Shown here piece after piece: positions 41,853 through 51,769 of a stretch of 64,000 nt of DNA. The position numbers and the translations under genes are program-made. This DNA is from an uncultured bacterium (GTDB taxonomy: Bacteria; Bacillota; Clostridia; Christensenellales; HGM11417), in the NCBI GenBank assembly GCA_905215695.1, contig CAJMQN010000005.1:62001-126000 (forward strand). The letters run 5' to 3'. Every line of letters begins with the position of its first letter. Within the stretch, counting starts at the first letter, position 1. A model generated the notes under the pieces. It saw only the letters and a program-made list of their open reading frames with translations. It had not been told where the DNA came from and searched no databases.

Positions 41853-42665
41853 TTGGAACCGCTTTACCCGGTGAAAAAGAGGGGACGCATTTGGGAGCTT
41901 GACTTTTTGCGCGGGCTCGCCATCGCCCTCATGATATTCGACCATATTGCCTACGACTTTTCCGAGCTGAAATCGTATTTTTCGAATTGGTACAGCGCGG
42001 GGGAGATTTGGCACGCCCTGCAAAAGTGGGGCACGGAATTTTATTTGAGCGACCTCCGCACCGCGGGGCACTATGCCTTCGCGGGGCTGTTCTTTCTGCT
42101 CGCGGGGGTGAGCTGTGCGCTCTCCTCCTCGAATTTCCGTCGAGGACTCCAGCTCGCGGGGCTTGCGCTCTGCGTGACGCTCGCCTCCTATGGCGCGACA
42201 ATGGTCACGGGCGTGGATATGCTCATCGCCTTCGGCGTCCTGCACTGTATGGCTCTCGGTATCCTTCTGTGTGCCCTCGTGGAGCACTGTTGTAAGGATA
42301 AGATTTGGCTGCTCATCTTCGGAAGTCTGCTCATACTCGGGGGAATTCTCATTCCGTGGTACGAAATGGAGTACATCACCGAACTGAACGGGCACTATCT
42401 CGAAGTCATTCTCGGCTTTCACAAATTCGGCGCGGACTATTTTGCCTTTCTTCCCTGCGGGGGCGTGATTCTCGTGGGCGCCTATATCGGGAAGAGCTTT
42501 TATACGGAGAGAAAGAGCCTTCTTCCCCGTCTCGACGGCAAGTGGAATCTTCCCGTCTGCGTGCTCGGACGGAACACGCTTGCAATCTATATCCTGCACC
42601 AAGTCGTCATTTTAGGCGGAATCCTGCTTGCGGGCGTTCTGGACGGACTCACATTCGCATTCTGA
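41853..42665 (+). CDS. Heparan-alpha-glucosaminide N-acetyltransferase-like membrane protein
   Basis: This is a 270-residue protein with about seven membrane segments. RIWELDFLRGLAIALMIFDH is the motif of the DUF1624/HGSNAT-like catalytic domain, whose histidine takes part in acetyl transfer across the membrane. RNTLAIYILHQVVILGGIL closes the domain. These proteins move acetyl or acyl groups onto extracellular sugars. The start is read as TTG at 41853, with AGGGAA upstream; GTG at 41871 is an alternative. The next gene encodes an acyl-CoA synthetase-like enzyme, so acyl activation and surface acylation may be linked. Confidence 0.8.
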   Translation: MEPLYPVKKRGRIWELDFLRGLAIALMIFDHIAYDFSELKSYFSNWYSAGEIWHALQKWGTEFYLSDLRTAGHYAFAGLFFLLAGVSCALSSSNFRRGLQLAGLALCVTLASYGATMVTGVDMLIAFGVLHCMALGILLCALVEHCCKDKIWLLIFGSLLILGGILIPWYEMEYITELNGHYLEVILGFHKFGADYFAFLPCGGVILVGAYIGKSFYTERKSLLPRLDGKWNLPVCVLGRNTLAIYILHQVVILGGILLAGVLDGLTFAF

Positions 42666-42677
42666 CACGGAGGAAAC

Positions 42678-44324
42678 ATGACCAAGCAAAAGCAGCTTTT
42701 CGAACTCACGCTCTACGAATCGGTCAGGCGTTCGGCGGAGAGATTCCCCGGGCGTACCGCGCTCGTCTATCAGGGAAAGAGGATTGCGTACCGAACGTTT
42801 CTTTCCCGTATCGACAGCCTCGCCGCGGGGCTGTACGCGCACGGCATTCGGGAAAGGGAGGTCGTGACGATCTGTATGCCGAACATTCCCGAGAGCGTGT
42901 ACGCGCTGTACGCGGTGAATAAGCTCGGTGCGGTCGCGCACATGGTGCACCCGCTCGTACCTCCGGCGCGGCTCGCCGAGTACGTGGCGGAGACGGGGAG
43001 CAAGCTCGTTTTCCTGCCCGAAATGTTCTATGCAAAGTATCGAGAAACCCTGCGGCGGCTGAACCTTCCCGCCGTCGTGTGCGGTCCCGCGGACAGCCTC
43101 GGCACTCTCAAGCGCGGGGCATACCGGCTTCTGCATTCGGCTGACCGCGTCCGAGCGGGGGACTCCCTCGCGATTCCGTCAAAACGTATGTTTGTAAAGC
43201 GCCGGAAGCGCGCGCTTCCGGCAGGCGCGGCTTGCGCCGCGCCTGACCCTCGGGCGGACGCCGTCTATCTGCACAGCGGCGGCACGGGCGCGAAACCCAA
43301 GACCATACGTCTGTCGAGTTACGCCATACAGTCCCTTGCGGCAAATACCGAATACATTTTGAAACGCAAGGATTTCGAGAACTTCGGCATGTTCGCGGTG
43401 CTCCCACTCTTTCACGGATTCGGGCTGTGCATGGGCGTGCACTGTATGCTCGCGCACGGCGGTTTCGATGCGCTCGTTCCCAAATTCAGTGCGGAGGAGA
43501 CGGTAAAGCTCTTGAAAAAGGGCAGACTTCAGTGTCTCATCGGCGTGCCCTCTCTCTACGAGGCACTGCTCGCCCGCCCCGCGTTTTCGGGAAAAACGCT
43601 CGAAAAATTGGAAATCGCCTTCGTGGGCGGGGATTTCGTTTCGCAGGAACTCTTGGAGCGTTTCAACGCGCGCATGCGGGAGAGCGGTTGTCCCGCGGCG
43701 CTGTACGAGGGGTACGGCTTGACCGAAGTCGTGACGGTGTGCGCGGTCAACCTGCCCGGCGACAGTCGGGCGGGGACGGTGGGGCGCGCGCTCCCGGGCA
43801 TCGAAATCCGAATCGCGGACGCCGCCGGGAATCCCCTTCCGTCGGGTACGCCGGGGGAGATTCTCGTCGCGGGGGAGGAGCGCATGAGCGGCTATCTCGG
43901 GGACGAGGCGGAAACCTCGCGCGCGTTCTTCCGCGCGGAGGGCAAAATCTTTGTCAAAACGGGGGACTTCGGGAGTCTTGACGAAAGCGGGTATTTGACC
44001 TTTCTGTCCCGTATCAAACGCATCGTCAAAGTGAGCGGCGTGAGCGTGTACCCTTCGGAAATCGAACAGCTCGCGGTGCGCTTTCCGGGGGTTGCGGGCG
44101 CGTATGCGGCGGGGATACCGGACAAAAAGCGGGGTTTTGCGGTCGCGCTCTTCCTACAGTCCGAGGGAGAGCCGGACGAGAGGGGAATTGCCGCGGCAAT
44201 TCGGGAAAACCTCTCGGTGTACGCCCGGCCCGTCCGCATTCTGACGCTGAAGGAATTTCCGCGCACGGCGGTGGGCAAGACCGACCCCGCCGCCTTGATT
44301 CAACTTTTGGAGAGAGAAGAATGA
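42678..44324 (+). CDS. AMP-dependent acyl-CoA synthetase/ligase family enzyme
   Basis: The protein has 548 residues. VYLHSGGTGAKPKTIRLS is a variant of the ATP P-loop. FVGGDFVSQELLERF and YEGYGLTEVVTVCAVN are core motifs A4-A5. FVKTGDFGSLDESGYLTFLSR is A7-A8. VSVYPSEIEQLAVRFPGV and the terminal FPRTAVGKTDPAAL place the catalytic lysine. It probably activates a carboxylic acid as AMP or CoA ester. A linker at about residues 174-190 is encoded by two adjacent palindromes, giving the unusual KRRKRALPAGAACAAP stretch. The gene sits between the acetyltransferase-like gene and mmcQ, with gaps of 12 bases and a 4-base overlap. Confidence 0.85.
   Translation: MTKQKQLFELTLYESVRRSAERFPGRTALVYQGKRIAYRTFLSRIDSLAAGLYAHGIREREVVTICMPNIPESVYALYAVNKLGAVAHMVHPLVPPARLAEYVAETGSKLVFLPEMFYAKYRETLRRLNLPAVVCGPADSLGTLKRGAYRLLHSADRVRAGDSLAIPSKRMFVKRRKRALPAGAACAAPDPRADAVYLHSGGTGAKPKTIRLSSYAIQSLAANTEYILKRKDFENFGMFAVLPLFHGFGLCMGVHCMLAHGGFDALVPKFSAEETVKLLKKGRLQCLIGVPSLYEALLARPAFSGKTLEKLEIAFVGGDFVSQELLERFNARMRESGCPAALYEGYGLTEVVTVCAVNLPGDSRAGTVGRALPGIEIRIADAAGNPLPSGTPGEILVAGEERMSGYLGDEAETSRAFFRAEGKIFVKTGDFGSLDESGYLTFLSRIKRIVKVSGVSVYPSEIEQLAVRFPGVAGAYAAGIPDKKRGFAVALFLQSEGEPDERGIAAAIRENLSVYARPVRILTLKEFPRTAVGKTDPAALIQLLEREE
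43201..43243 (+). repeat. Two adjacent perfect palindromes inside the ligase reading frame
   Basis: The first is 22 bases long and fully self-complementary (43201-43222). The second has 8-bp arms, GGCGCGGC and GCCGCGCC, with a 4-base loop (43224-43243). Together they encode about 14 residues of a basic and alanine-rich linker, in frame. Confidence 0.9.
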
Positions 44325-44662
44325 CGAAAGAACAGGCGATCGAGCACGCGCTTGCGTTTGAGGATACCTACCTCGATTTTCCCTTCGAGGAGGACATTCC
44401 CGTCCTGAAACACCGCGCAAACAACAAATGGTTCGGTGCTTTCATCGCGCACAAAGGGGAAATGCTCCTGAACCTGAAGTGCGACCCGGCGCTCGCGCAG
44501 CTCCTGCGGGAGAACGTGCCGGGGGTGATACCGGGCTATCACATGAACAAGACGCATTGGAACAGCGTCATTCTGTCCCGCGCGCCGGACGACGAAGTTC
44601 TGCGCATGCTCGAACACAGCTACGCTCTGACCAAACCGAAAAAGAGAGCCGGCAGGGGTTGA
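44321..44662 (+). CDS. MmcQ/YjbR family protein
   Basis: The protein has 113 residues. It starts MTKEQAIEHALAFEDTYLDF and has DIPVLKHRANNKWFGAF, LKCDPALAQLLRE, PGYHMNKTHWNSVIL and LEHSYALT, the hallmarks of the MmcQ/YjbR (CyaY-like fold) family. Members are often called DNA-binding, but the evidence for the family is thin. The ATG overlaps the ligase stop (ATGA), so it ends that operon. Its own stop codon lies in the terminator loop region. Confidence 0.88.
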   Translation: MTKEQAIEHALAFEDTYLDFPFEEDIPVLKHRANNKWFGAFIAHKGEMLLNLKCDPALAQLLRENVPGVIPGYHMNKTHWNSVILSRAPDDEVLRMLEHSYALTKPKKRAGRG

Positions 44663-44680
44663 AACCCTTGCCGGCTCTCT
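44643..44680. terminator. Strong bidirectional hairpin between mmcQ and clpB
   Basis: A stem of about 15 bp (GAGAGCCGGCA... with ...TGCCGGCTCTC, one G-T pair) closes a loop of a few bases. It spans the mmcQ stop codon and serves convergent genes. Confidence 0.85.
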
Positions 44681-44689
44681 TCATTTGAG

Positions 44690-47293
<2,604 letters not shown>

Positions 47294-47305
47294 GGTGATT
47301 CCTCC

Positions 47306-47962
47306 TTATATCATGAGCATGCCGCCGTTTAAGCGGGCAAGATAAGCGTTTTCAAGTTCCCGTTGGGACGAAAACTCTCCCGACAGCCATTTTTTCAAGA
47401 GTTCGTCGAAGGTCTCGACGTAATCTCCGATGGCTCTGCCGGTCTCCTCGGGGTCGTAACTGCGTTCGCGGGGAAGGGCGAAAGTCCGGGTGAACCTGCC
47501 CTCCGCGAGAGAATAGCGGATGGCGTTTTCGGAAAAAAATGCGGAGACGTAGAGCGCCTCTAGATTCATCCACAGTTTGAAAAATCGGGTGAGTTCGACG
47601 AGAAGCTCGGGCGCCTGCGTGCGGAAGATGACGTTGAGTTCGCCTATAACGGCGTCCGGCGTTCGGTACATCTCGACCTCGTAGCGGAGGGTGGGACGGT
47701 ATCGGTACTCGAGGGAGCTCTTGATGGACATGACGGGGGAATTGGGCTCGAAGAAGGGCGAAAATCCGCCGCACCCGTTCAGGAAATTTTCGACCGTGCG
47801 AAAGATCCTGTCGAAGTGTTTTTCGGGCATAGTGAGAGAAACATAGTCCGCAAGAATCCGGTTGACGAGGTTGGAACGGGTGGTGTTTTCGCGCTCGGCA
47901 ATCTGGTCGATCTCGTCGAGAACGTCCGCTGAAAGCATGAGATGACAGGGGTATTTTTTCAT
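47306..47962 (-). CDS. Ribbon-helix-helix regulator-like protein upstream of clpB
   Basis: The protein has 218 residues. Residues 4-41 (CHLMLSADVLDEIDQIAERE, then NTTRSNLVNRILADYV) have the beta-helix-helix pattern of CopG/MetJ/Arc-type DNA-binding domains. The rest (about 50-218) is an unassigned alpha/beta domain with many aromatic residues, probably for sensing or oligomerisation. The gene is co-transcribed with clpB. Its promoter overlaps a 46-bp near-palindrome, so an autoregulatory repressor of the RHH-clpB operon is the simplest model. A GGAGGAG Shine-Dalgarno precedes the ATG. I do not recognise the family of the C-terminal domain. Confidence 0.7.
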   Translation of the reverse strand: MKKYPCHLMLSADVLDEIDQIAERENTTRSNLVNRILADYVSLTMPEKHFDRIFRTVENFLNGCGGFSPFFEPNSPVMSIKSSLEYRYRPTLRYEVEMYRTPDAVIGELNVIFRTQAPELLVELTRFFKLWMNLEALYVSAFFSENAIRYSLAEGRFTRTFALPRERSYDPEETGRAIGDYVETFDELLKKWLSGEFSSQRELENAYLARLNGGMLMI

Positions 47963-48005
47963 ATGACTCCTCCTGTATAAATTGTTTCCTTTATTCGCTC
48001 TATAT

Positions 48006-48030
48006 ATAATGTAAAAAAACTTTTGTAAAC
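48006..48030 (-). promoter_or_regulatory. Promoter of the RHH-clpB operon
   Basis: On the minus strand TTTACA, in the proximal arm of the palindrome, is about 17 bases from a TATATA in the AT-rich stretch at about 48002-48008. Exact -10 choice is uncertain because TATATA repeats. Confidence 0.55.
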
Positions 48031-48061
48031 ATTTTTGGCCAAAAATCCTTACAAAAGTTTT
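48016..48061. promoter_or_regulatory. 46-bp near-perfect palindrome (operator) upstream of RHH-clpB
   Basis: Outer arms of 13 bases (48018-48028 region, AAAACTTTTGTAA type) are perfect. The core ATTTTTGGCCAAAAAT (48031-48046) is a perfect 16-base palindrome. Only the 2-base steps between arm and core do not match fully. It overlaps the -35 of the RHH-clpB promoter. Confidence 0.8.
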
Positions 48062-48069
48062 AAGTCGGT

Positions 48070-48098
48070 TCGCAGAGGTGACTGCGAGCTCTTTTTCT
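48070..48098 (+). terminator. Weak hairpin with T-rich tail before the ABC locus
   Basis: TCGCAG and CTGCGA (48070-48075 with 48082-48087) close a 6-base loop, followed by GCTC and five Ts. No gene on this strand ends nearby, so it may insulate the 48.2 kb operon or be incidental. Confidence 0.3.
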
Positions 48099-48198
48099 TG
48101 TGCCAGAAATGCAATATTTTGTGCTGTTTTTCATATTTATTTCTAAAATTCGACATGATATACTTGTGATACTAAAATGGTTCAAAGGAGATTTTTTC

Positions 48199-49914
48199 AT
48201 GAAAAAGTTCTTTCGCATTGCAGTTGCGGCACTCTTTTCGCTCTCTCTTCTCGGAACTGCCGCCTGCGGTCCGAGCGAAGGTCCCGAGATCGACGAGACC
48301 AAGGCGCAGCTCTATGTCGGCAACTTTGACGGCGGTTTTGGAAGCGATTGGATCAATACCGTCGCCGCAAGATTTGAGGAAAAATATCAAAATACTGTAT
48401 TTTGGGAAGGAACGCAGGGCGTTCAGGTCATTATCGAGGGCAGCAAGACTACGGGTAAAACGCTCATCGATACCATCGCGACCCAAAAACAGGATGTGTT
48501 CTTCACCGAGCAGGGATTCTACTACGACGGCGCGTCGCAGGGAAAATTTCTCGATATTACGGATATCGTCAAGGAGGACTTGACTGAAAAGTACGGAGAA
48601 GAGGGGTCGATTTACGACAAACTCAACGAGACGCAGAAGGACTATTATGACTATAACGGCAAAATTTACGCCATTCCGCACTATGCGTCCTACTTCGGGC
48701 TTTCCTATGATATTGACCTTTTTGAAAAACAGAACCTGTACTACGCGAAAAATCCGACAACTTCTACAGGACTCGTGACGAGCAAGACGCAGGAACGTTC
48801 GCTCGGTCCGGACGGAAAGACGGGTATCATTGACGGAGTGGACTATTCCGCAGACGACGGTTTGCCCGCGACCTATGACGAACTCTTCGCACTGTGCGAC
48901 GTCATGACGAAAAAAGGGATTACGCCCTTTCTGTGGTCGGGTATGGTTCGGCAGGGTTATATCGATTACTTCCTCGGTGCGCTCTACGCAGACTACGAGG
49001 GAGAGAAGAATATGATGCTCAACTACACCTTTAACGGGACAAGCAAAGACCTTGTTTCTTCCCTTTCCACCGATTCGTCCGGAAAAATTACGGACATCTC
49101 TTTCAGGGACGAGACGCCGATCTCGAAACGGAACGGCTATGAACTCATCAATCAGGCGGGGCGCGCCTATGCTTTGAGTTTTGTGGATCGCATGACTTCC
49201 AACGTCAGCTATTTCCACGACGACGCAAAGAACGAGTCCGTCTCCCATACCGGGGCACAGCTGACCTATCTCGAAAGCTCTCTCATCAATAAGCCCGTCG
49301 CGTTCTTCATCGACGGCAGTTACTGGGAGAATGAGGCGGAAGCCTCGGGCGCGTTCGATCAGCTTGTCGGCGAATACGGCGCGAGAGCCGCACGGGAAAA
49401 CCGCAGATTCGGCTACATGCCTCTTCCCAAGGCGGAGACAGGCATGGCGGGAGGAGCAACGCTGTACGACTACCTGTACAGTCTCGCTTTCATCAACGCG
49501 AATATCGCGGATAAGAGCGTCGAGATGGCAAAGCTCTTTTTGCAATTCTGTTATACGGACGAGTCGTTAGTGGAATTTACGGTGATCACCAACACCCCCC
49601 GTGCCCTCAACTATGACATCCCTCAAGACGTGCTCGAGGAAATGAGCGCCTACGGAAAATCTGTGTTCGCACTCAAGAACAATCCCAATACGAGCATTGT
49701 CTATCCCTATTCCACAGATCCTATGTATCTCAACAATCAGTCGAGCTTTAACCTTTTGAGCCAATGGACTTCTGTCGTAAACGGTACGGCAAAGTCCTAT
49801 GCGATCGACGCCTTCCGCAAGGACGGAATCAATGCCAAAGATTACTTCCTCGGAATGGCGACAGTGCACTCAAAAACGGTTTGGGACAACAGCTATTCCA
49901 AGTATTTTGACTGA
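48199..49914 (+). CDS. Carbohydrate ABC transporter solute-binding lipoprotein
   Basis: The protein has 571 residues. The signal peptide MKKFFRIAVAALFSLSLLGT ends in a lipobox with Cys23 (TAAC), so it is lipid-anchored. The mature protein has the family-1 sugar-binding fold with ADDGLPATYDELFALCDVM, KKGITPFLWSGM, AFFIDGSYWENEAE and FLQFCYTDESL. At about 550 mature residues it is larger than monosaccharide binders and fits oligosaccharide capture. CAAAGGAG precedes the ATG by about 9 bases. Two permease genes follow after 15 and 6 bases. There is no ATPase gene in view, so a shared MsmK-like ATPase is assumed. Confidence 0.92.
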   Translation: MKKFFRIAVAALFSLSLLGTAACGPSEGPEIDETKAQLYVGNFDGGFGSDWINTVAARFEEKYQNTVFWEGTQGVQVIIEGSKTTGKTLIDTIATQKQDVFFTEQGFYYDGASQGKFLDITDIVKEDLTEKYGEEGSIYDKLNETQKDYYDYNGKIYAIPHYASYFGLSYDIDLFEKQNLYYAKNPTTSTGLVTSKTQERSLGPDGKTGIIDGVDYSADDGLPATYDELFALCDVMTKKGITPFLWSGMVRQGYIDYFLGALYADYEGEKNMMLNYTFNGTSKDLVSSLSTDSSGKITDISFRDETPISKRNGYELINQAGRAYALSFVDRMTSNVSYFHDDAKNESVSHTGAQLTYLESSLINKPVAFFIDGSYWENEAEASGAFDQLVGEYGARAARENRRFGYMPLPKAETGMAGGATLYDYLYSLAFINANIADKSVEMAKLFLQFCYTDESLVEFTVITNTPRALNYDIPQDVLEEMSAYGKSVFALKNNPNTSIVYPYSTDPMYLNNQSSFNLLSQWTSVVNGTAKSYAIDAFRKDGINAKDYFLGMATVHSKTVWDNSYSKYFD

Positions 49915-49929
49915 AACAGGGAGGGGAAA

Positions 49930-50844
49930 ATGACCCGGGGCAGCACATTCAGCGCGAAAAAGAAGAGAGATCTCGCGTTCTATATCGGAATGCTCGCGTT
50001 TCCGATTTTGCAGTTCGTCGTCTTCTATATCGCGGTCAACGCCAATTCTATCTTTCTGGCGTTTAAATCCTATGACATTGACAATGGATACTCCTTTGCG
50101 GGATTTGAAAATTTTCGGCGGGTATTCTTCGACATCTTTCACTCTCCCGAACTCTCGAGGGCGTGGGCGAATTCTCTTCTTCTCTATCTCGTAACTACGG
50201 TGGTCGGCGTTTCGCTGGGGCTGTTGTTTTCCTACTATATCTACAAAAAACTGTTCTTTCACAACGGGTTCAAGATTCTTCTCTTTCTTCCGTCCATTCT
50301 CTCCGCGATCGTCATGGCGCTTCTCTTTCACTATTTCTGCGAGAGCGCGGTACCCGAAATCGCGGAAAAAATCTTTGGAAAAGAGGGGATGGACGGACTC
50401 TTCGCCAATCAGAAAACGGTGTTGCCGGTCATTCTCTTCTACAACGTGTGGATGGGATTCGGGACAAGTATCCTCATGTACACCGGCGCGATGGGCGGTG
50501 TGTCCGAATCCCTCTCCGAATCGGCAAGGCTGGACGGCTGTTCTCTGTTGCAGGAATTCTGGCACATTACGCTCCCGGGCGTCTATCCCACGGTCGTGAC
50601 CTTTCTCGTCATCAATCTTGTGGGCGTGTTTACGAATCAAATGCATCTGTTCAGTTTCTATGGGAGCGGCGCGGAATCCTCGCTCTGGACCTATGGTTAC
50701 TATCTGTTCAGGGAGACCCAAGGCGCAACGCTCGCCGAGTATCCGTATCTGTCCGCGATGGGACTCGTCTTTACGATCGTCATCGTTCCCGTTACGCTCG
50801 TTGTCCGTCGGTTGCTGTTGAAGTACGGACCTTCCCCGGATTAG
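49930..50844 (+). CDS. Sugar ABC transporter permease (MalF/UgpA type)
   Basis: This is a 304-residue inner-membrane protein with six main hydrophobic segments. LAFYIGMLAFPILQFVVFYI starts the first. The EAA loop that contacts the ATPase is SESARLDGCSLLQEFWHITL followed by PGVYPTVV, close to the consensus EAA-x3-G-x9-I-x-LP. GSGAESSLWTYGYYLFRETQ is typical of the last periplasmic loop. It imports sugar together with the next permease. GGAGGGG lies 6 bases before the ATG. Confidence 0.94.
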   Translation: MTRGSTFSAKKKRDLAFYIGMLAFPILQFVVFYIAVNANSIFLAFKSYDIDNGYSFAGFENFRRVFFDIFHSPELSRAWANSLLLYLVTTVVGVSLGLLFSYYIYKKLFFHNGFKILLFLPSILSAIVMALLFHYFCESAVPEIAEKIFGKEGMDGLFANQKTVLPVILFYNVWMGFGTSILMYTGAMGGVSESLSESARLDGCSLLQEFWHITLPGVYPTVVTFLVINLVGVFTNQMHLFSFYGSGAESSLWTYGYYLFRETQGATLAEYPYLSAMGLVFTIVIVPVTLVVRRLLLKYGPSPD

Positions 50845-50850
50845 AGGTGC

Positions 50851-51750
50851 ATGATGAGAGAGAAAGTATTGTCTAAATTTCGCTCCCCCGGGGAGATTGT
50901 CCGGGCGGCTGTGCTCGGAATCGTGTTTCTTGTCATGGCGGTCTATGTGCTGTCCATTCTGATTCTTCTCCTGTGGGGACTTTTGACCTCGCTTAAGACG
51001 AATATGGGCTACCGCAATGACCCGATCGGACTGCCCAAGAATTGGGCGTTCGACAATTATATCAAGGCATTCAGCGCCTGGTCCGTTCCCATTCCCGGCG
51101 GGGGAAGGGTTTACTTTTTGGAGCAGCTCGGTTACTCTCTGCTCTACGCGGTCGGTTGCTCCTTCTTCGCGACGCTCATACCCTGTATTGCCGCATACGC
51201 GACCGCGCGTTTTCCCTTTCGGTTCAGCAAAATCGTCTATGTGACGGTGCTTGTCGCCATGGGACTCCCCGTCGTGGGCGCGCTGCCCTCTGAAATTCAA
51301 ATCACGCAGGCGGTGGGACTCTATGATTCCATTGTGGGTACATGGATTCTCAAAGCGAACTTTTTGGGCATGTATTATCTTGTCTTTCACGCGACCTTTT
51401 CCTCGCTGTCCAAGGACTTTGTAGAGGCGGCGCAGATCGACGGAGCCGGGAATCTTCGAACCTTCGTCAGTATCGTACTACCCGTTGTCCGAAACGCGTT
51501 TTTCACCATTATGCTTTTGAAGTTCATCGAATTCTGGAACGATTATCAAACGCCCTTGATCTATCTGCCGAGCCACCCGACGGCTGCCTACGGCATGTTT
51601 CAGTACAGCTTTTCGGCGGCTACCGAAAATTCGTGGGTGCCGAATAAAATTACCGGGGCGATGCTGCTGCTTTTGCCTGTGCTTGTCGTGTTTCTCTGTT
51701 TCCATAACCGTCTTATCGGGAATATCACGATGGGCGGCGTAAAAGAATGA
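50851..51750 (+). CDS. Sugar ABC transporter permease (MalG/UgpE type)
   Basis: This is a 299-residue inner-membrane protein with six hydrophobic segments. LLWGLLTSLKTNMGYRNDPI and LPKNWAFDNYIKAFSAW are the characteristic first periplasmic loop of MalG-type permeases. The EAA loop is VEAAQIDGAGNLRTFVSIVL followed by PVVRNAFFTIM. The C-terminus NRLIGNITMGGVKE matches the usual GLTAGAVKG-type ending. Two ATGs at 50851 and 50854 are possible; the second has better spacing from GAGGTG. It pairs with the preceding MalF-type subunit. Confidence 0.94.
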   Translation: MMREKVLSKFRSPGEIVRAAVLGIVFLVMAVYVLSILILLLWGLLTSLKTNMGYRNDPIGLPKNWAFDNYIKAFSAWSVPIPGGGRVYFLEQLGYSLLYAVGCSFFATLIPCIAAYATARFPFRFSKIVYVTVLVAMGLPVVGALPSEIQITQAVGLYDSIVGTWILKANFLGMYYLVFHATFSSLSKDFVEAAQIDGAGNLRTFVSIVLPVVRNAFFTIMLLKFIEFWNDYQTPLIYLPSHPTAAYGMFQYSFSAATENSWVPNKITGAMLLLLPVLVVFLCFHNRLIGNITMGGVKE

Positions 51751-51769
51751 TTTTGAAAGGGAGGTTATT

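Noticed and set aside
49870..51390. Open frame of 506 codons on the minus strand
   Set aside because: Antisense to two ABC permeases that have all family motifs.
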